Translations under genes and position numbers: made by a program
Source: a bacterium
GTDB lineage: Bacteria; Actinomycetota; Acidimicrobiia; Spongiisociales; JAENVV01
Direction: 5' to 3'
Assembly (NCBI GenBank): GCA_024641305.1
Contig: JAHEDI010000005.1
Location: 62,001-126,000, forward strand
DNA: 64,000 nt
Shown here: piece by piece, positions 17,539-25,342 of the stretch
Layout: the number at the start of each line of letters is the position of its first letter
How positions within the stretch are numbered: the first letter of the stretch is position 1
Notes under the pieces: generated by a model
Database searches by the model: none
Seen by the model: only the letters and a program-made list of their open reading frames with translations
Told to the model about the DNA's origin: nothing

Positions 17539-19980
17539 ATGGCAGATGAAACCACAGAAGGCATTCCGGACATCGATATCAAGGACGAGATATCCGCGTC
17601 ATTCCTTGAATATGCAATGTCGGTCATCGTGTCGCGGGCGTTGCCCGACGCCAGGGACGGTCTGAAACCCGTCCAGCGGCGAATCATCTATTCGATGTTC
17701 GAAAACAACATGACCTCGGCTTCAGTTCACCGTAAGTCGGCGACCGTGGTCGGTGACGTCATGGGTAAGTATCACCCGCACTCAAACGATGCCATCTATG
17801 ACGCCATGGTGAGAATGGGGCAGAACTTTTCGCTTCGCTACCCGCTTATCGACCCGCAAGGAAACTTCGGAACCCCCGACGACGGGGCCGCCGCCATGCG
17901 ATATACGGAAGCCCGGTTATCGCAGTTGGCATCGTATCTACTCCAGGACATTCGCGAAGATACGGTCGATTTTTCATCGAACTACTCGGGCGAATTTCAG
18001 GAGCCGACCGTCCTGCCTGCCCGCTTCCCGAACCTCCTCGCCAACGGCAGTCAAGGTATCGCGGTGGGTATGGCCACCAATATGGCCCCCCATAATCTCG
18101 GTGAGATCATCGACGCGGCGATATACGGGATCGATAATCCCGACGCTCCAGTCGAGGAGTATCTCCAGTTTGTCAAGGGTCCGGATTTTCCGACCGGCGC
18201 TTACATTGTCGGTACCAGGGGGATCAAGGATGCCCTGCTGACCGGTCGCGGATCAATCAAGATTCGGGCGGTGACCGACGTCCAGGAGGTCAGGGGTAGA
18301 ACCTGCATCGTGGTGACCGAACTGCCGTATCAGGTGTCTGCCAGTCGAGTTCTCGAGCGAATTGCTGCACTCGTGAATGACAAAACCTTGAACGGTATTT
18401 CAGACCTCCGAGACGAGTCGAGCTCCCGGGTCGGTACGCGTATCGTAATCCAGCTCAAGAAGGACGCCGTCCCGCAGGTCGTCTTAAACCAGCTCTTCAA
18501 GACCACGCAGCTTCAGGATTCATTTGGTGTGAACAACGTTGCCCTGGTTGATGGGATTCCGCGGACCCTCAACGTTGGTGAATTGATCGGTTACTACCTC
18601 GACCATCAGATGGAAGTCATCGAGCGCCGGACCCGTTTCCGTCTCGATAAGGCTCAGAGGGAAGCCCACATCGTCCAGGGGCTCATCATTGCGGTTGACA
18701 ATATCGACGAGGTCATCAGGATCATTCGTGGTTCGGCTGATACGGAAGCCGCCAAGAATGCCCTTATCGAGCGGTTCGAGCTTTCCGAAGAGCAGACCAA
18801 GGCAATCCTGGATATGCCGTTGCGTCGTTTGACGGCCCTCGAAGTCGACAAGCTACGCGAGCGCTATGCCGAATTGATGGCGCTCATCACCGACCTTGAA
18901 GCGATTTTGGCAAGCCCGGCCCGACGTCGTGAGATCATCAAAGAGGAGCTCGCCGAAGTTCGCGACAAGTTCGCGGACAGTCGGCGCAGCCGCATCGTTC
19001 CTGATGAGGGCGATCTGTCGCTGGAAGATTTGATTGCCGACGATGAGCTGATCATTTCGGTTACCCAGTCCGGGTACCTGAAGTCGGTACCGGCCAACAT
19101 CTACCGGGTACAGGCACGCGGTGGCCGGGGTGTGAAAGCGGCCGAGGTTCGCGAAGACGACGTCATTACCCGGCTTCTTCACACTACCGCCCATGCCATC
19201 TTGTTGTTCTTTACGAACAAAGGACAGGTGCACCGCATCAAGGCCCATCAAGTACCCCGTCAATCGCGCACGGCCAAAGGGGTCCTCGCCCAGGCAGTGC
19301 TTCCGCTTTTGCCTGACGAGAGGATCGAGGCGATTGTCGACACGCGCGACTACGAAACTGCCCGTTACCTCGTGATGATTACGAAGAATGGCGTCGTCAA
19401 GAAAACGGCCTTTTCAGAGTACGATTCTCGCCAGTCCTCGCTCATTGCCATCAAGCTGCAAGAGGACGACGAAGTGGTGGCAGTTCGCACGACCAACGGT
19501 GAGAACGACGTCTTGATCTTCACCGAGCAAGGAATGGGAATCCGCTTCTCCGAAAACGATCTCCGTCCGATGGGAAGAGCAACCCAAGGCGTCCGGGGCA
19601 TCCGGCTCAGAGAGGGCGATCGGGTGGTTTCGGCGGCTTCGAACACCGACGGCTCGGAGCTTGTTCTGCTCACCTCGGGCGGCTACGGCAAACGGACCAA
19701 GATGGACGAATTCCGGCCACAAAACCGCGGGGGAATCGGCCTCAAGGCGATGCGACTCACCAGAGTGCGCGGCGTCATGGTTGGGGCCAGGGCCGTAACG
19801 GACGAAATGGAGCTGTTTGTCATCTCGTCGTCGGGCATTGCCATCCGGATGCCGACCAAGAAGATCAGCCGTCAGAAGCGAGAAGCGAGTGGCGTGAAGG
19901 TCATGAACCTGCCGTCCGGCGACTTCATTGCTGCCTTTGCGGTGGTGCTCCCAGAGCAGGATGAGGGCGCCGAGGAATGA
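17539..19980 (+). CDS. gyrA: DNA gyrase subunit A
   Basis: An 813-residue subunit carrying the breakage-reunion domain and the C-terminal beta-pinwheel. The catalytic tyrosine is in [11 protein letters not shown] (about residue 122), and the quinolone-resistance region includes [15 protein letters not shown] with the wild-type-like Ser-equivalent position occupied by Ser-Asn. The GyrA-box-like segment is QSRTAKGV, near residue 580. Negative supercoiling is produced with GyrB. A GGAG lies seven bases before the ATG. Confidence 0.97.
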   Translation: MADETTEGIPDIDIKDEISASFLEYAMSVIVSRALPDARDGLKPVQRRIIYSMFENNMTSASVHRKSATVVGDVMGKYHPHSNDAIYDAMVRMGQNFSLRYPLIDPQGNFGTPDDGAAAMRYTEARLSQLASYLLQDIREDTVDFSSNYSGEFQEPTVLPARFPNLLANGSQGIAVGMATNMAPHNLGEIIDAAIYGIDNPDAPVEEYLQFVKGPDFPTGAYIVGTRGIKDALLTGRGSIKIRAVTDVQEVRGRTCIVVTELPYQVSASRVLERIAALVNDKTLNGISDLRDESSSRVGTRIVIQLKKDAVPQVVLNQLFKTTQLQDSFGVNNVALVDGIPRTLNVGELIGYYLDHQMEVIERRTRFRLDKAQREAHIVQGLIIAVDNIDEVIRIIRGSADTEAAKNALIERFELSEEQTKAILDMPLRRLTALEVDKLRERYAELMALITDLEAILASPARRREIIKEELAEVRDKFADSRRSRIVPDEGDLSLEDLIADDELIISVTQSGYLKSVPANIYRVQARGGRGVKAAEVREDDVITRLLHTTAHAILLFFTNKGQVHRIKAHQVPRQSRTAKGVLAQAVLPLLPDERIEAIVDTRDYETARYLVMITKNGVVKKTAFSEYDSRQSSLIAIKLQEDDEVVAVRTTNGENDVLIFTEQGMGIRFSENDLRPMGRATQGVRGIRLREGDRVVSAASNTDGSELVLLTSGGYGKRTKMDEFRPQNRGGIGLKAMRLTRVRGVMVGARAVTDEMELFVISSSGIAIRMPTKKISRQKREASGVKVMNLPSGDFIAAFAVVLPEQDEGAEE

Positions 19981-20079
19981 GGCGGGAACTGATTGCAAAC
20001 GGCTGTCGTTCTTTGAACGTAGGGTTGGTCCTCGCTCTGCATTACACTTCGATGACCCCGGTAAGGAGCTGAACGCCGC

Positions 20080-20583
20080 ATGGCCCAAGTACGCAGAGTG
20101 CGTCGGATAATCCGGAAGATAGATCCGTGGACGGTCCTCAAGGTCTCGTTCGCGCTATACGCCGTCATGGGACTGGCGCTCGTGTTGGGCGGCGTCATCT
20201 TCTGGTCGTTTGTGACGGCGGCCGGATATCCGACCTTTATCGAAGACACGCTCTCGAGCATCGGGTTGCGCGACATAACCGCCGGTCCGTTGGTCCCGTC
20301 CAGCGACTACATGTTCCGTTTGGCCGCGTTTCTCGGGGTTGCCTTCACGGTCCTCATGACGGGAATCACGACGCTGGGCGCCGTAATGTACAACCTCATC
20401 TCCGACGTGGTCGGAGGTCTTGAAGTGGTCGTTCTCGAGGAGTCGTTCAACGCACCGGTGACGGCCCAGAACCGCCCGGTTCGGCAAGTCCAATCATGGC
20501 AAACCGCTCCGCCAACGAGCGACATGGCGGTGGTGGCTCCGTCGGAGGCCCCGCAGAAGTCGCCTGCTCCGACTGGTCGTTGA
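20080..20583 (+). CDS. DUF3566 membrane protein
   Basis: A 167-residue protein with two strong helices (about 22-46 and 82-107) separated by a short loop, and a Pro/Ala-rich tail. The N-terminal VRRIIRKIDPWTVLKVSF matches DUF3566, the family encoded directly after gyrA in mycobacteria (Rv0007) and other Actinomycetota. Function is unknown. An AAGGAG lies twelve bases before the ATG, which is slightly long. Confidence 0.85.
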   Translation: MAQVRRVRRIIRKIDPWTVLKVSFALYAVMGLALVLGGVIFWSFVTAAGYPTFIEDTLSSIGLRDITAGPLVPSSDYMFRLAAFLGVAFTVLMTGITTLGAVMYNLISDVVGGLEVVVLEESFNAPVTAQNRPVRQVQSWQTAPPTSDMAVVAPSEAPQKSPAPTGR

Positions 20584-20611
20584 GGACGCTAATCGCTGAG
20601 CGTTTTGGTCG

Positions 20612-21232
20612 CTAGGGACTTTGCTCAAGCCGGGCGATGACGATGCCGGCGTTCTGGCAGGCCTGAAGATATTCACCGGATACTTCGGTGGGAGTCAGCT
20701 TATCGCCTGACTCCATGACCGACCCGGCGGCAATGACTCCGGCCGCCCAGCACACGGCGGCGAGAAACTCGGCGTCGTCGACGACCCCGTATCGAATTGA
20801 CCCGCCATCCGTCGTGACATCGACGACGATCGACGAGATCGCTGAACCAGCGGGAGCCAGCGTCAGCGTTTGGTCGATGATGGATCCATACCTCAAGCCC
20901 ACCGGATCGGGAAACCGGACGGCTTCAGATCCGCGGGCCGCTCCGGGCTTCGCCCACGAAAGGTGCTCAACCGTTCCGCCCAGCACACGGGCCAGAGCCC
21001 CAGCTAACCCCTTCGGGTTGCAGTTTGCCAGACCAGCACCTTCAAAATGCTCGTCGGCAGTCACCACGAAACGTGGCGCGTGACGGACGGCCTCGTCGTC
21101 GGCATAGGCCACGATCACGTCGGTATGGCTCGTACCGTCCCAGTAGCTCACGGAGTCAATGGCGGGGTCGGCCGTCAGTACCCGCGAAACACGTGAGAGA
21201 AGTGGCGTTCTCCTACTGAGCGTGACGTTCAC
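20612..21232 (-). CDS. Conserved hypothetical protein
   Basis: A 206-residue soluble protein with no family I can name. It has no signal peptide or transmembrane helix. It shows an N-terminal strand-rich part, a middle GLRYGSIIDQTLTLAPAG, and a C-terminal helical part with two cysteines. The GTG start overlaps the stop of the 43-residue gene upstream (GTGA), so the two are coupled. It converges on the DUF3566 gene. Confidence 0.65.
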   Translation of the reverse strand: MNVTLSRRTPLLSRVSRVLTADPAIDSVSYWDGTSHTDVIVAYADDEAVRHAPRFVVTADEHFEGAGLANCNPKGLAGALARVLGGTVEHLSWAKPGAARGSEAVRFPDPVGLRYGSIIDQTLTLAPAGSAISSIVVDVTTDGGSIRYGVVDDAEFLAAVCWAAGVIAAGSVMESGDKLTPTEVSGEYLQACQNAGIVIARLEQSP

Positions 21233-21360
21233 TCGGAAAGCGGGTCGACGGGCTTCCAGATCCCATCCGCAGTGGGAGCATCAAGCTGTTTTTGCCGGTT
21301 GAGCAGGGAAGCAACGGCTCCGACAATGGCTGCAAAAAAGAAGAGCTTTCGAATTTTCAT
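21229..21360 (-). CDS. 43-residue DLW-39-like small protein
   Basis: Reading leftward from ATG at 21360 gives 43 residues: a short basic start (MKIRKLFFFAAIVGAVASLL), a single hydrophobic helix, then NRQKQ and an acidic tail with IW near the end. Small proteins of this form, called DLW-39 family, are encoded near gyrA in many Actinomycetota; the assignment is by size, shape and place. GTGA overlap with the next gene argues that it is real. It is too short for normal gene-finding cut-offs. Confidence 0.65.
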   Translation of the reverse strand: MKIRKLFFFAAIVGAVASLLNRQKQLDAPTADGIWKPVDPLSE

Positions 21361-21427
21361 GCCTGCATTGTACGCAGGCCCGGGCAGCTAGGGCTGAAAA
21401 ATGAGTCGAGCGGCCCATAGAATCGCG

Positions 21428-21571
21428 CCGTGAGCGGTTGTATGTTAGGGGGGCGAGTACGGCATATGCCGCCGGTGCGAGATAGCCTCCCAGCTACTCT
21501 TCCCACAACATCGGTTGGTTTGTCCGGTGTCGCCAGGGATCGATGGGCCCGAGAGCTAACGCCTCGGGCCC
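21428..21571 (+). ncRNA. Candidate structured RNA ending in a strong hairpin
   Basis: The stretch between the DLW-39-like gene and tRNA-Ile has no plausible protein, but it folds well on the + strand. GTTGT pairs with ACAAC (outer), GGGGGG pairs with CCTCCC (inner, one G-U), and CGGCATATGCCG is a tip hairpin. A nine-pair terminal stem GGGCCCGAG/CTCGGGCCC ends at 21571. A TAGAAT (21417-21422) could be a -10. It does not match SRP RNA, RNase P RNA, tmRNA or the riboswitches I checked by motif. It may be an unlisted small RNA or only structured spacer. Confidence 0.35.
21545..21571 (+). terminator. Strong GC hairpin, likely terminator
   Basis: GGGCCCGAG and CTCGGGCCC form a nine-base-pair stem around a nine-base loop. 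TTCGTGTCC follows on the + strand, a poor U-tract of the kind common in Actinomycetota. It closes the candidate RNA. Confidence 0.5.
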
Positions 21572-21755
21572 TTCGTGTCCCTGTATCAAGTCGCGAAAAT
21601 CGTCGCTCTGGGTGGTATTTTCTAGCCCAATAATGGCGAAAAAGCACGTCTCGGGGCGCCTCGTACCGGCCTCACATCACTCTGTTCAGGCCCCGTAAGC
21701 GCCCGGCGACGGGTAAGGCGGGGTACTTTTGGTGGCTGGGCGGTGGGGGCGTAGT

Positions 21756-21795
21756 GAGTTTGCGGAGCAAACTCCGTTTGGTCGAGTAATCGACC
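21756..21795 (-). terminator. Tandem hairpins after tRNA-Ile
   Basis: Just past the 3' end of tRNA-Ile in its reading direction lie GGTCGA-TTAC-TCGACC (21780-21795) and GAGTTTGC-TCC-GCAAACTC (21756-21774), with six- and eight-pair stems. They are well placed to end or process the tRNA-Ala/tRNA-Ile transcript. Confidence 0.5.
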
Positions 21796-21799
21796 GGCG

Positions 21800-21874
21800 T
21801 GGGCCTACCTGGATTTGAACCAGGGACCTCTTCCTTATCAGGGAAGCGCTCTAACCAAGCTGAGCTATAGGCCC
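21800..21874 (-). tRNA. tRNA-Ile (GAT)
   Basis: Reading leftward, a 75-base cloverleaf starts GGGCCTATAGCTCAG and has the anticodon loop CTGATAA (anticodon GAT) on a CTTCC/GGAAG stem. The T arm is CTGGTTCAAATCCAG, and the acceptor is GGGCCTA/TAGGCCC with discriminator A. CCA is not encoded. Confidence 0.96.
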
Positions 21875-21975
21875 GAAGGAGTGGAATTGTATCAGGCCGA
21901 TTCACGGTCCCAGTCCAACGCCCGTCCGGGTTAAGTTGTATGCCCGTCAGTCCGTCCGCAAGGATGGCCCGACCG

Positions 21976-22049
21976 TGGAGCTGAGGGGATTTGAACCCCT
22001 GACCCCCTGGTTGCAAACCAGGTGCTCTGCCAAGCTGAGCTACAGCCCC
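21976..22049 (-). tRNA. tRNA-Ala (TGC)
   Basis: A 74-base cloverleaf reading leftward, GGGGCTGTAGCTCAG at the 5' end, with anticodon loop TTTGCAA (TGC) and T arm AGGGGTTCAAATCCCCT. The acceptor pairs GGGGCTG with CAGCTCC, giving the G3-U70 wobble that identifies alanine tRNA. It lies 101 bases before tRNA-Ile, as in the mycobacterial alaT/ileT pair. Confidence 0.96.
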
Positions 22050-22106
22050 GGGGTCGGGTAGTTTACGCCCAAATGGACGGCGACACGAACCGGAATCGAT
22101 GACGGC

Positions 22107-23294
22107 GTGTACGCTGCCGAGGTCGACTTGGAGCCCTACTTGCCAGCAGCCGTAATCGTTGATGCGGTCCGAACCCCGATAGGTCGGCGCGATGGCCTTC
22201 TCGGTAACCTACACGCGGTCGACCTGGCGGCCCGCCCGCTTGAAGCGTTGGTGGCCAGGACCGGCATTGATCCTGGCCTGATCGAGGACGTCATCATGGG
22301 ATGTGTCATGCAGACGGGCGAACAGGGACTCAATGTTGGTCGAAGTGCCGCGCTGGCAGCCGGGTTTCCTGACACTGTGGCAGGTACCACCGTGGATCGG
22401 CAGTGCGGATCTTCCCAGCAGGCGGCGCACTTTGCGGCTCAGGGTGTCATGGCTGGCGCCTATGACGTGGTGATTGCTGCCGGAGTGGAATCGATGACCA
22501 GAGTTCCCATGGGGGTCACGGCGTATCAGGGGCCGGGTCAACCGTTCGGACCCACTGTCAAAGATCGGTACCAGCTGGTGCCGCAGGGGATCTCCGCCGG
22601 GCTGATTGCACGGCAGTGGTCGTTGACCCGTGAGCAGCTCGACTCGATCGCCTTTGATTCCCATACGAGGGCCGCCCAGGCCACCAGTGAGGGCCGGTTT
22701 GCCGATCAAATGGTTCCGCTGGACGTTGGCCTTGCTACGGCAATGACCATCGATGAAGGGATTCGGGATGAGATCAGTGCGGCTGAACTGGCAGGCTTTC
22801 GACCGGCGTTTGAAGAAGACGGAGTGGTGACGGCCGGGAACGCTTCGCAGATATCGGATGGGGCGGCCGCCGTGCTCATCATGAGCGAAGCAAAGGCGGA
22901 GGCACTTGGACTGGAACCCATGGCGCGTTTTCGGTCATTCTCACTGGTGGGGGTCGATCCGGTGACGATGCTGAGCGGCCCGATTCTGGCGACGGAGCGG
23001 GTTTTGAAAAGGGCGGAACTGTCGATTGATGACATCGACTTGGTTGAGGTAAATGAGGCATTCGCCAGCGTGATCGGTGCGTGGTTGGCCGATACAGATC
23101 CCACCGGAGACATTTGGAGTCGTACGAACGTCAACGGGGGAGCGATCGCCCTTGGTCACCCGCTGGGAGCTTCCGGAGCCCGACTGTTGACGACGCTCGT
23201 TCACGAACTCAAACGAACCGGGAAACGGTACGGGCTCCAGACGATGAGCGAAGGCGGTGGCATGGCCAACGGCCTCATCATCGAACGCCTGTAA
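22107..23294 (+). CDS. Acetyl-CoA acyltransferase (thiolase)
   Basis: A 395-residue thiolase. The nucleophilic cysteine is in DRQCGSSQQA (about residue 96), the general-base histidine in NGGAIALGHPLGASGAR, and the second cysteine position of the C-terminal CxG motif reads TMSEGGGMAN, where the usual cysteine is Ser-Glu. It either condenses acetyl-CoA units or cleaves 3-ketoacyl-CoA in beta-oxidation. The GTG start gives a slightly long N-terminus before AVIVDAVRTPIGR; a later start is possible. Promoter region is the 57 bases after tRNA-Ala. Confidence 0.9.
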   Translation: MYAAEVDLEPYLPAAVIVDAVRTPIGRRDGLLGNLHAVDLAARPLEALVARTGIDPGLIEDVIMGCVMQTGEQGLNVGRSAALAAGFPDTVAGTTVDRQCGSSQQAAHFAAQGVMAGAYDVVIAAGVESMTRVPMGVTAYQGPGQPFGPTVKDRYQLVPQGISAGLIARQWSLTREQLDSIAFDSHTRAAQATSEGRFADQMVPLDVGLATAMTIDEGIRDEISAAELAGFRPAFEEDGVVTAGNASQISDGAAAVLIMSEAKAEALGLEPMARFRSFSLVGVDPVTMLSGPILATERVLKRAELSIDDIDLVEVNEAFASVIGAWLADTDPTGDIWSRTNVNGGAIALGHPLGASGARLLTTLVHELKRTGKRYGLQTMSEGGGMANGLIIERL

Positions 23295-23314
23295 CCCTGC
23301 CTACACTTTCGGAC

Positions 23315-23560
23315 ATGTTCTGGCAGGTTGTTATTGCGCTCGTGGCGGGCTGGTTGCTCTGGAAGACGATGACGTCGATTATCCGGATGCTGGCCGATGC
23401 TCCTGACGAGCCGGACCCCGAAGACGTTTCTGAGACCGAAGTTCATTTCCGGTGTGCCGGATGTGGGACCGAGGTCATCATGACGGTTCAGTCAAATACC
23501 GAAGACGCCTATCCCCGACATTGTCGGGAGCCTATGAACCCGATCTGGAGACCCGCCTGA
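23315..23560 (+). CDS. Small membrane protein with zinc-ribbon-like tail
   Basis: The 81-residue product starts MFWQVVIALVAGWLLWKTM, a hydrophobic helix, then an acidic linker, and ends in a cytoplasmic-type segment with CAGCG and, after about 25 residues, HCREPM. CxxC plus HC would make a zinc site. It begins 21 bases after the thiolase stop and may share its transcript. I do not know a function. Confidence 0.6.
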   Translation: MFWQVVIALVAGWLLWKTMTSIIRMLADAPDEPDPEDVSETEVHFRCAGCGTEVIMTVQSNTEDAYPRHCREPMNPIWRPA

Positions 23561-23599
23561 GGGCTACCTCCGCCCACCTTATCGCAACAGGTGTGACAG

Positions 23600-23827
23600 C
23601 TAGTGCCAGTTGACCGTCATGATGAACCCGATGGCTATGGCGAGAAGACCGCCACGCAGCGACCACGGGCTCAGGCTGAAGATGTAGTAGGCCAGAACCG
23701 CCAGTACGCCGACGACCATCAGGCCGGTCATGGTTACGACATACCACTTCGGTGATTCGACCTCGATTTCCTTGGCGCGGGGAATCTGATGGACGACAGC
23801 TTTTTTACGACCTTTTGATTTCGGCAT
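23600..23827 (-). CDS. crgA: Cell division protein CrgA
   Basis: A 75-residue protein with the CrgA (UPF0233) start MPKSKGRKK, two transmembrane helices, and the ending TVNWH close to the family's MRWH. In actinobacteria CrgA takes part in septum placement and recruits divisome proteins. It precedes trpG on the opposite strand, the same neighbourhood as mycobacterial Rv0011c-Rv0013. Confidence 0.92.
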   Translation of the reverse strand: MPKSKGRKKAVVHQIPRAKEIEVESPKWYVVTMTGLMVVGVLAVLAYYIFSLSPWSLRGGLLAIAIGFIMTVNWH

Positions 23828-23928
23828 GGTCTAGAAGGATAGCCGCTCGACCGGCGACCCTCGGAGCGAGGGACCAAACGTCGCCAGGCGCTTGGTCATA
23901 GTCGGATCGCCAGTAGTCTGGCTGCCCT

Positions 23929-24492
23929 ATGCGATGCCTTGTTGTCGATAACTACGACTCGTTCACCTACAACCTCGTCCAGTACCTCGGAGAGTTGGGT
24001 GCCGATCCGGTTGTAATCCGCTCGGATGAGATGGCGCCCGAACGGGCCCGCCAGTTCAAGGCGGATCGTCTCGTGATCTCTCCTGGCCCGGGACGCCCCG
24101 AACAAGCGGGCTATTCGATCGAGTTCATCAAGACGCTGGGACGCGAGATGCCGACGCTCGGGGTCTGTCTCGGCCATCAGGCCATCGTGGTGGCCTTTGG
24201 TGGTCAGGTTGACCTGGCGCCCGAACCGAAACATGGGAAGACTTCGCAGATTCGCCACGACGGCGAAACGGTGTTTGCCGGCCTGTCGCAACCGTTCACG
24301 GCTACCCGGTATCACTCGCTGGCCGTTTGTGTCATGCCAGACGAGTTGATGGCGACCGCCTGGAGTATCGATGACGAAGTCATCCAAGGCATCCGCCACG
24401 TGGAGTTGCCGATCTATGGGGTGCAGTTCCATCCTGAGTCGATTCTCACCACGGAGGGCAAGGCGCTTTTGCAGAACTTTTTGGCGGGTTAG
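23929..24492 (+). CDS. trpG: Anthranilate/aminodeoxychorismate synthase glutamine amidotransferase
   Basis: A 187-residue class I glutamine amidotransferase. The catalytic cysteine is in GVCLGHQA (about residue 80), and His-Glu is in VQFHPESILTTEG. The start MRCLVVDNYDSFTYNLVQYLGELGA is typical TrpG/PabA. It supplies ammonia to TrpE or PabB, and often serves both. No TrpE or PabB is in this window. Mycobacteria place trpG here before pknB. The mutY gene converges from the other side. Confidence 0.93.
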   Translation: MRCLVVDNYDSFTYNLVQYLGELGADPVVIRSDEMAPERARQFKADRLVISPGPGRPEQAGYSIEFIKTLGREMPTLGVCLGHQAIVVAFGGQVDLAPEPKHGKTSQIRHDGETVFAGLSQPFTATRYHSLAVCVMPDELMATAWSIDDEVIQGIRHVELPIYGVQFHPESILTTEGKALLQNFLAG

Positions 24493-24520
24493 TGACCAGG
24501 CGACCGGTGCGACCCTTCGC

Positions 24521-25342
24521 CTACCGGGCCGACGGCGCCGCTCCGACCACGACGTATCCCAGATCGACCGACTCGAGAATCCCTTCCCGAACCAGCGCGG
24601 ACAGAGCGGTCTCGACCCGATCTGGTTGGTGTCGGATGGCTGCCGCGACCTGATTGGCGGTTCGGGGTCTACCGTCGAGCATCAGTTTCACGATCGCCCC
24701 GCGAGTCTGACGGAGCGAACCGTCGAAACCGGCCTGGCGGGGCGGCGGGGCGTATATCGTCGGGTCGGCGCAGGAGTCCGAGACGGGGCAGCCTTCGCAG
24801 CGCGGTACCGGTTTGCAAATAAGAGCGCCCAGATCCATCACTGCCGAGTTCCAACGGGCCGCCTGGCCGGACGGAACCATCGCAACGGCCTGTTCAGACA
24901 GCTCTGATCCCGTCAGCGCCCGCCCGACCCATCGCGACAGTACGCGCTTCAAGTTCGTATCGATGGCGGGTACCTGTTCGCCGAAGGCGAAGCACGCGAC
25001 TGCGGCGGCCGTATATGGCCCGACGCCGGGCAATGCTCCGAGGCCACTGCTCGTGTGGGGCCACCCCGATTCGACCACCGCCCGGGCGGCAGCCTGCAGA
25101 TTCAGCGCCCGACGGTTGTATCCGAGCCCCGACCACTCGGCAAGCACGTCGGCCGGCCGGGCGGACGCCATGGCCCTGGGAGTGGGAAACCTGGCGAGGA
25201 AAGAGCCGTAGCGGCCGGCCACGCGGTCGATTTGGGTCTGCTGGCTCATTACCTCGGAAACGAGGATCGCCCACGGGTCGTCCGTGTGTCGCCAGGAGAA
25301 ATCGCGTCCGTGCTGTTCGTACCAGGCGAACAGCGCCTCCAT
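24521..25342 (-). CDS. mutY: A/G-specific adenine glycosylase
   Basis: A 273-residue HhH-GPD DNA glycosylase that removes adenine opposite 8-oxoguanine. The catalytic Glu is in SEVMSQQTQ, the helix-hairpin-helix is LPGVGPYTAAAV with the catalytic Asp in AIDTNLKRVLSR, and a [4Fe-4S] cluster is held by C-x6-C-x2-C-x5-C (CKPVPRCEGCPVSDSC). The long C-terminal NUDIX-like domain of E. coli MutY is missing; a short winged-helix-like tail is there instead. Its ATG overlaps the pknB stop by one base (TAATG), which ties it to the kinase operon. Confidence 0.92.
   Translation of the reverse strand: MEALFAWYEQHGRDFSWRHTDDPWAILVSEVMSQQTQIDRVAGRYGSFLARFPTPRAMASARPADVLAEWSGLGYNRRALNLQAAARAVVESGWPHTSSGLGALPGVGPYTAAAVACFAFGEQVPAIDTNLKRVLSRWVGRALTGSELSEQAVAMVPSGQAARWNSAVMDLGALICKPVPRCEGCPVSDSCADPTIYAPPPRQAGFDGSLRQTRGAIVKLMLDGRPRTANQVAAAIRHQPDRVETALSALVREGILESVDLGYVVVGAAPSAR

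Noticed and set aside
21672-22016. Minus-strand frame of 114 residues (contains SSAWLERFPDKEEVPGSNPG)
   Set aside because: It is a translation of the tRNA-Ala and tRNA-Ile genes, a well-known false protein.
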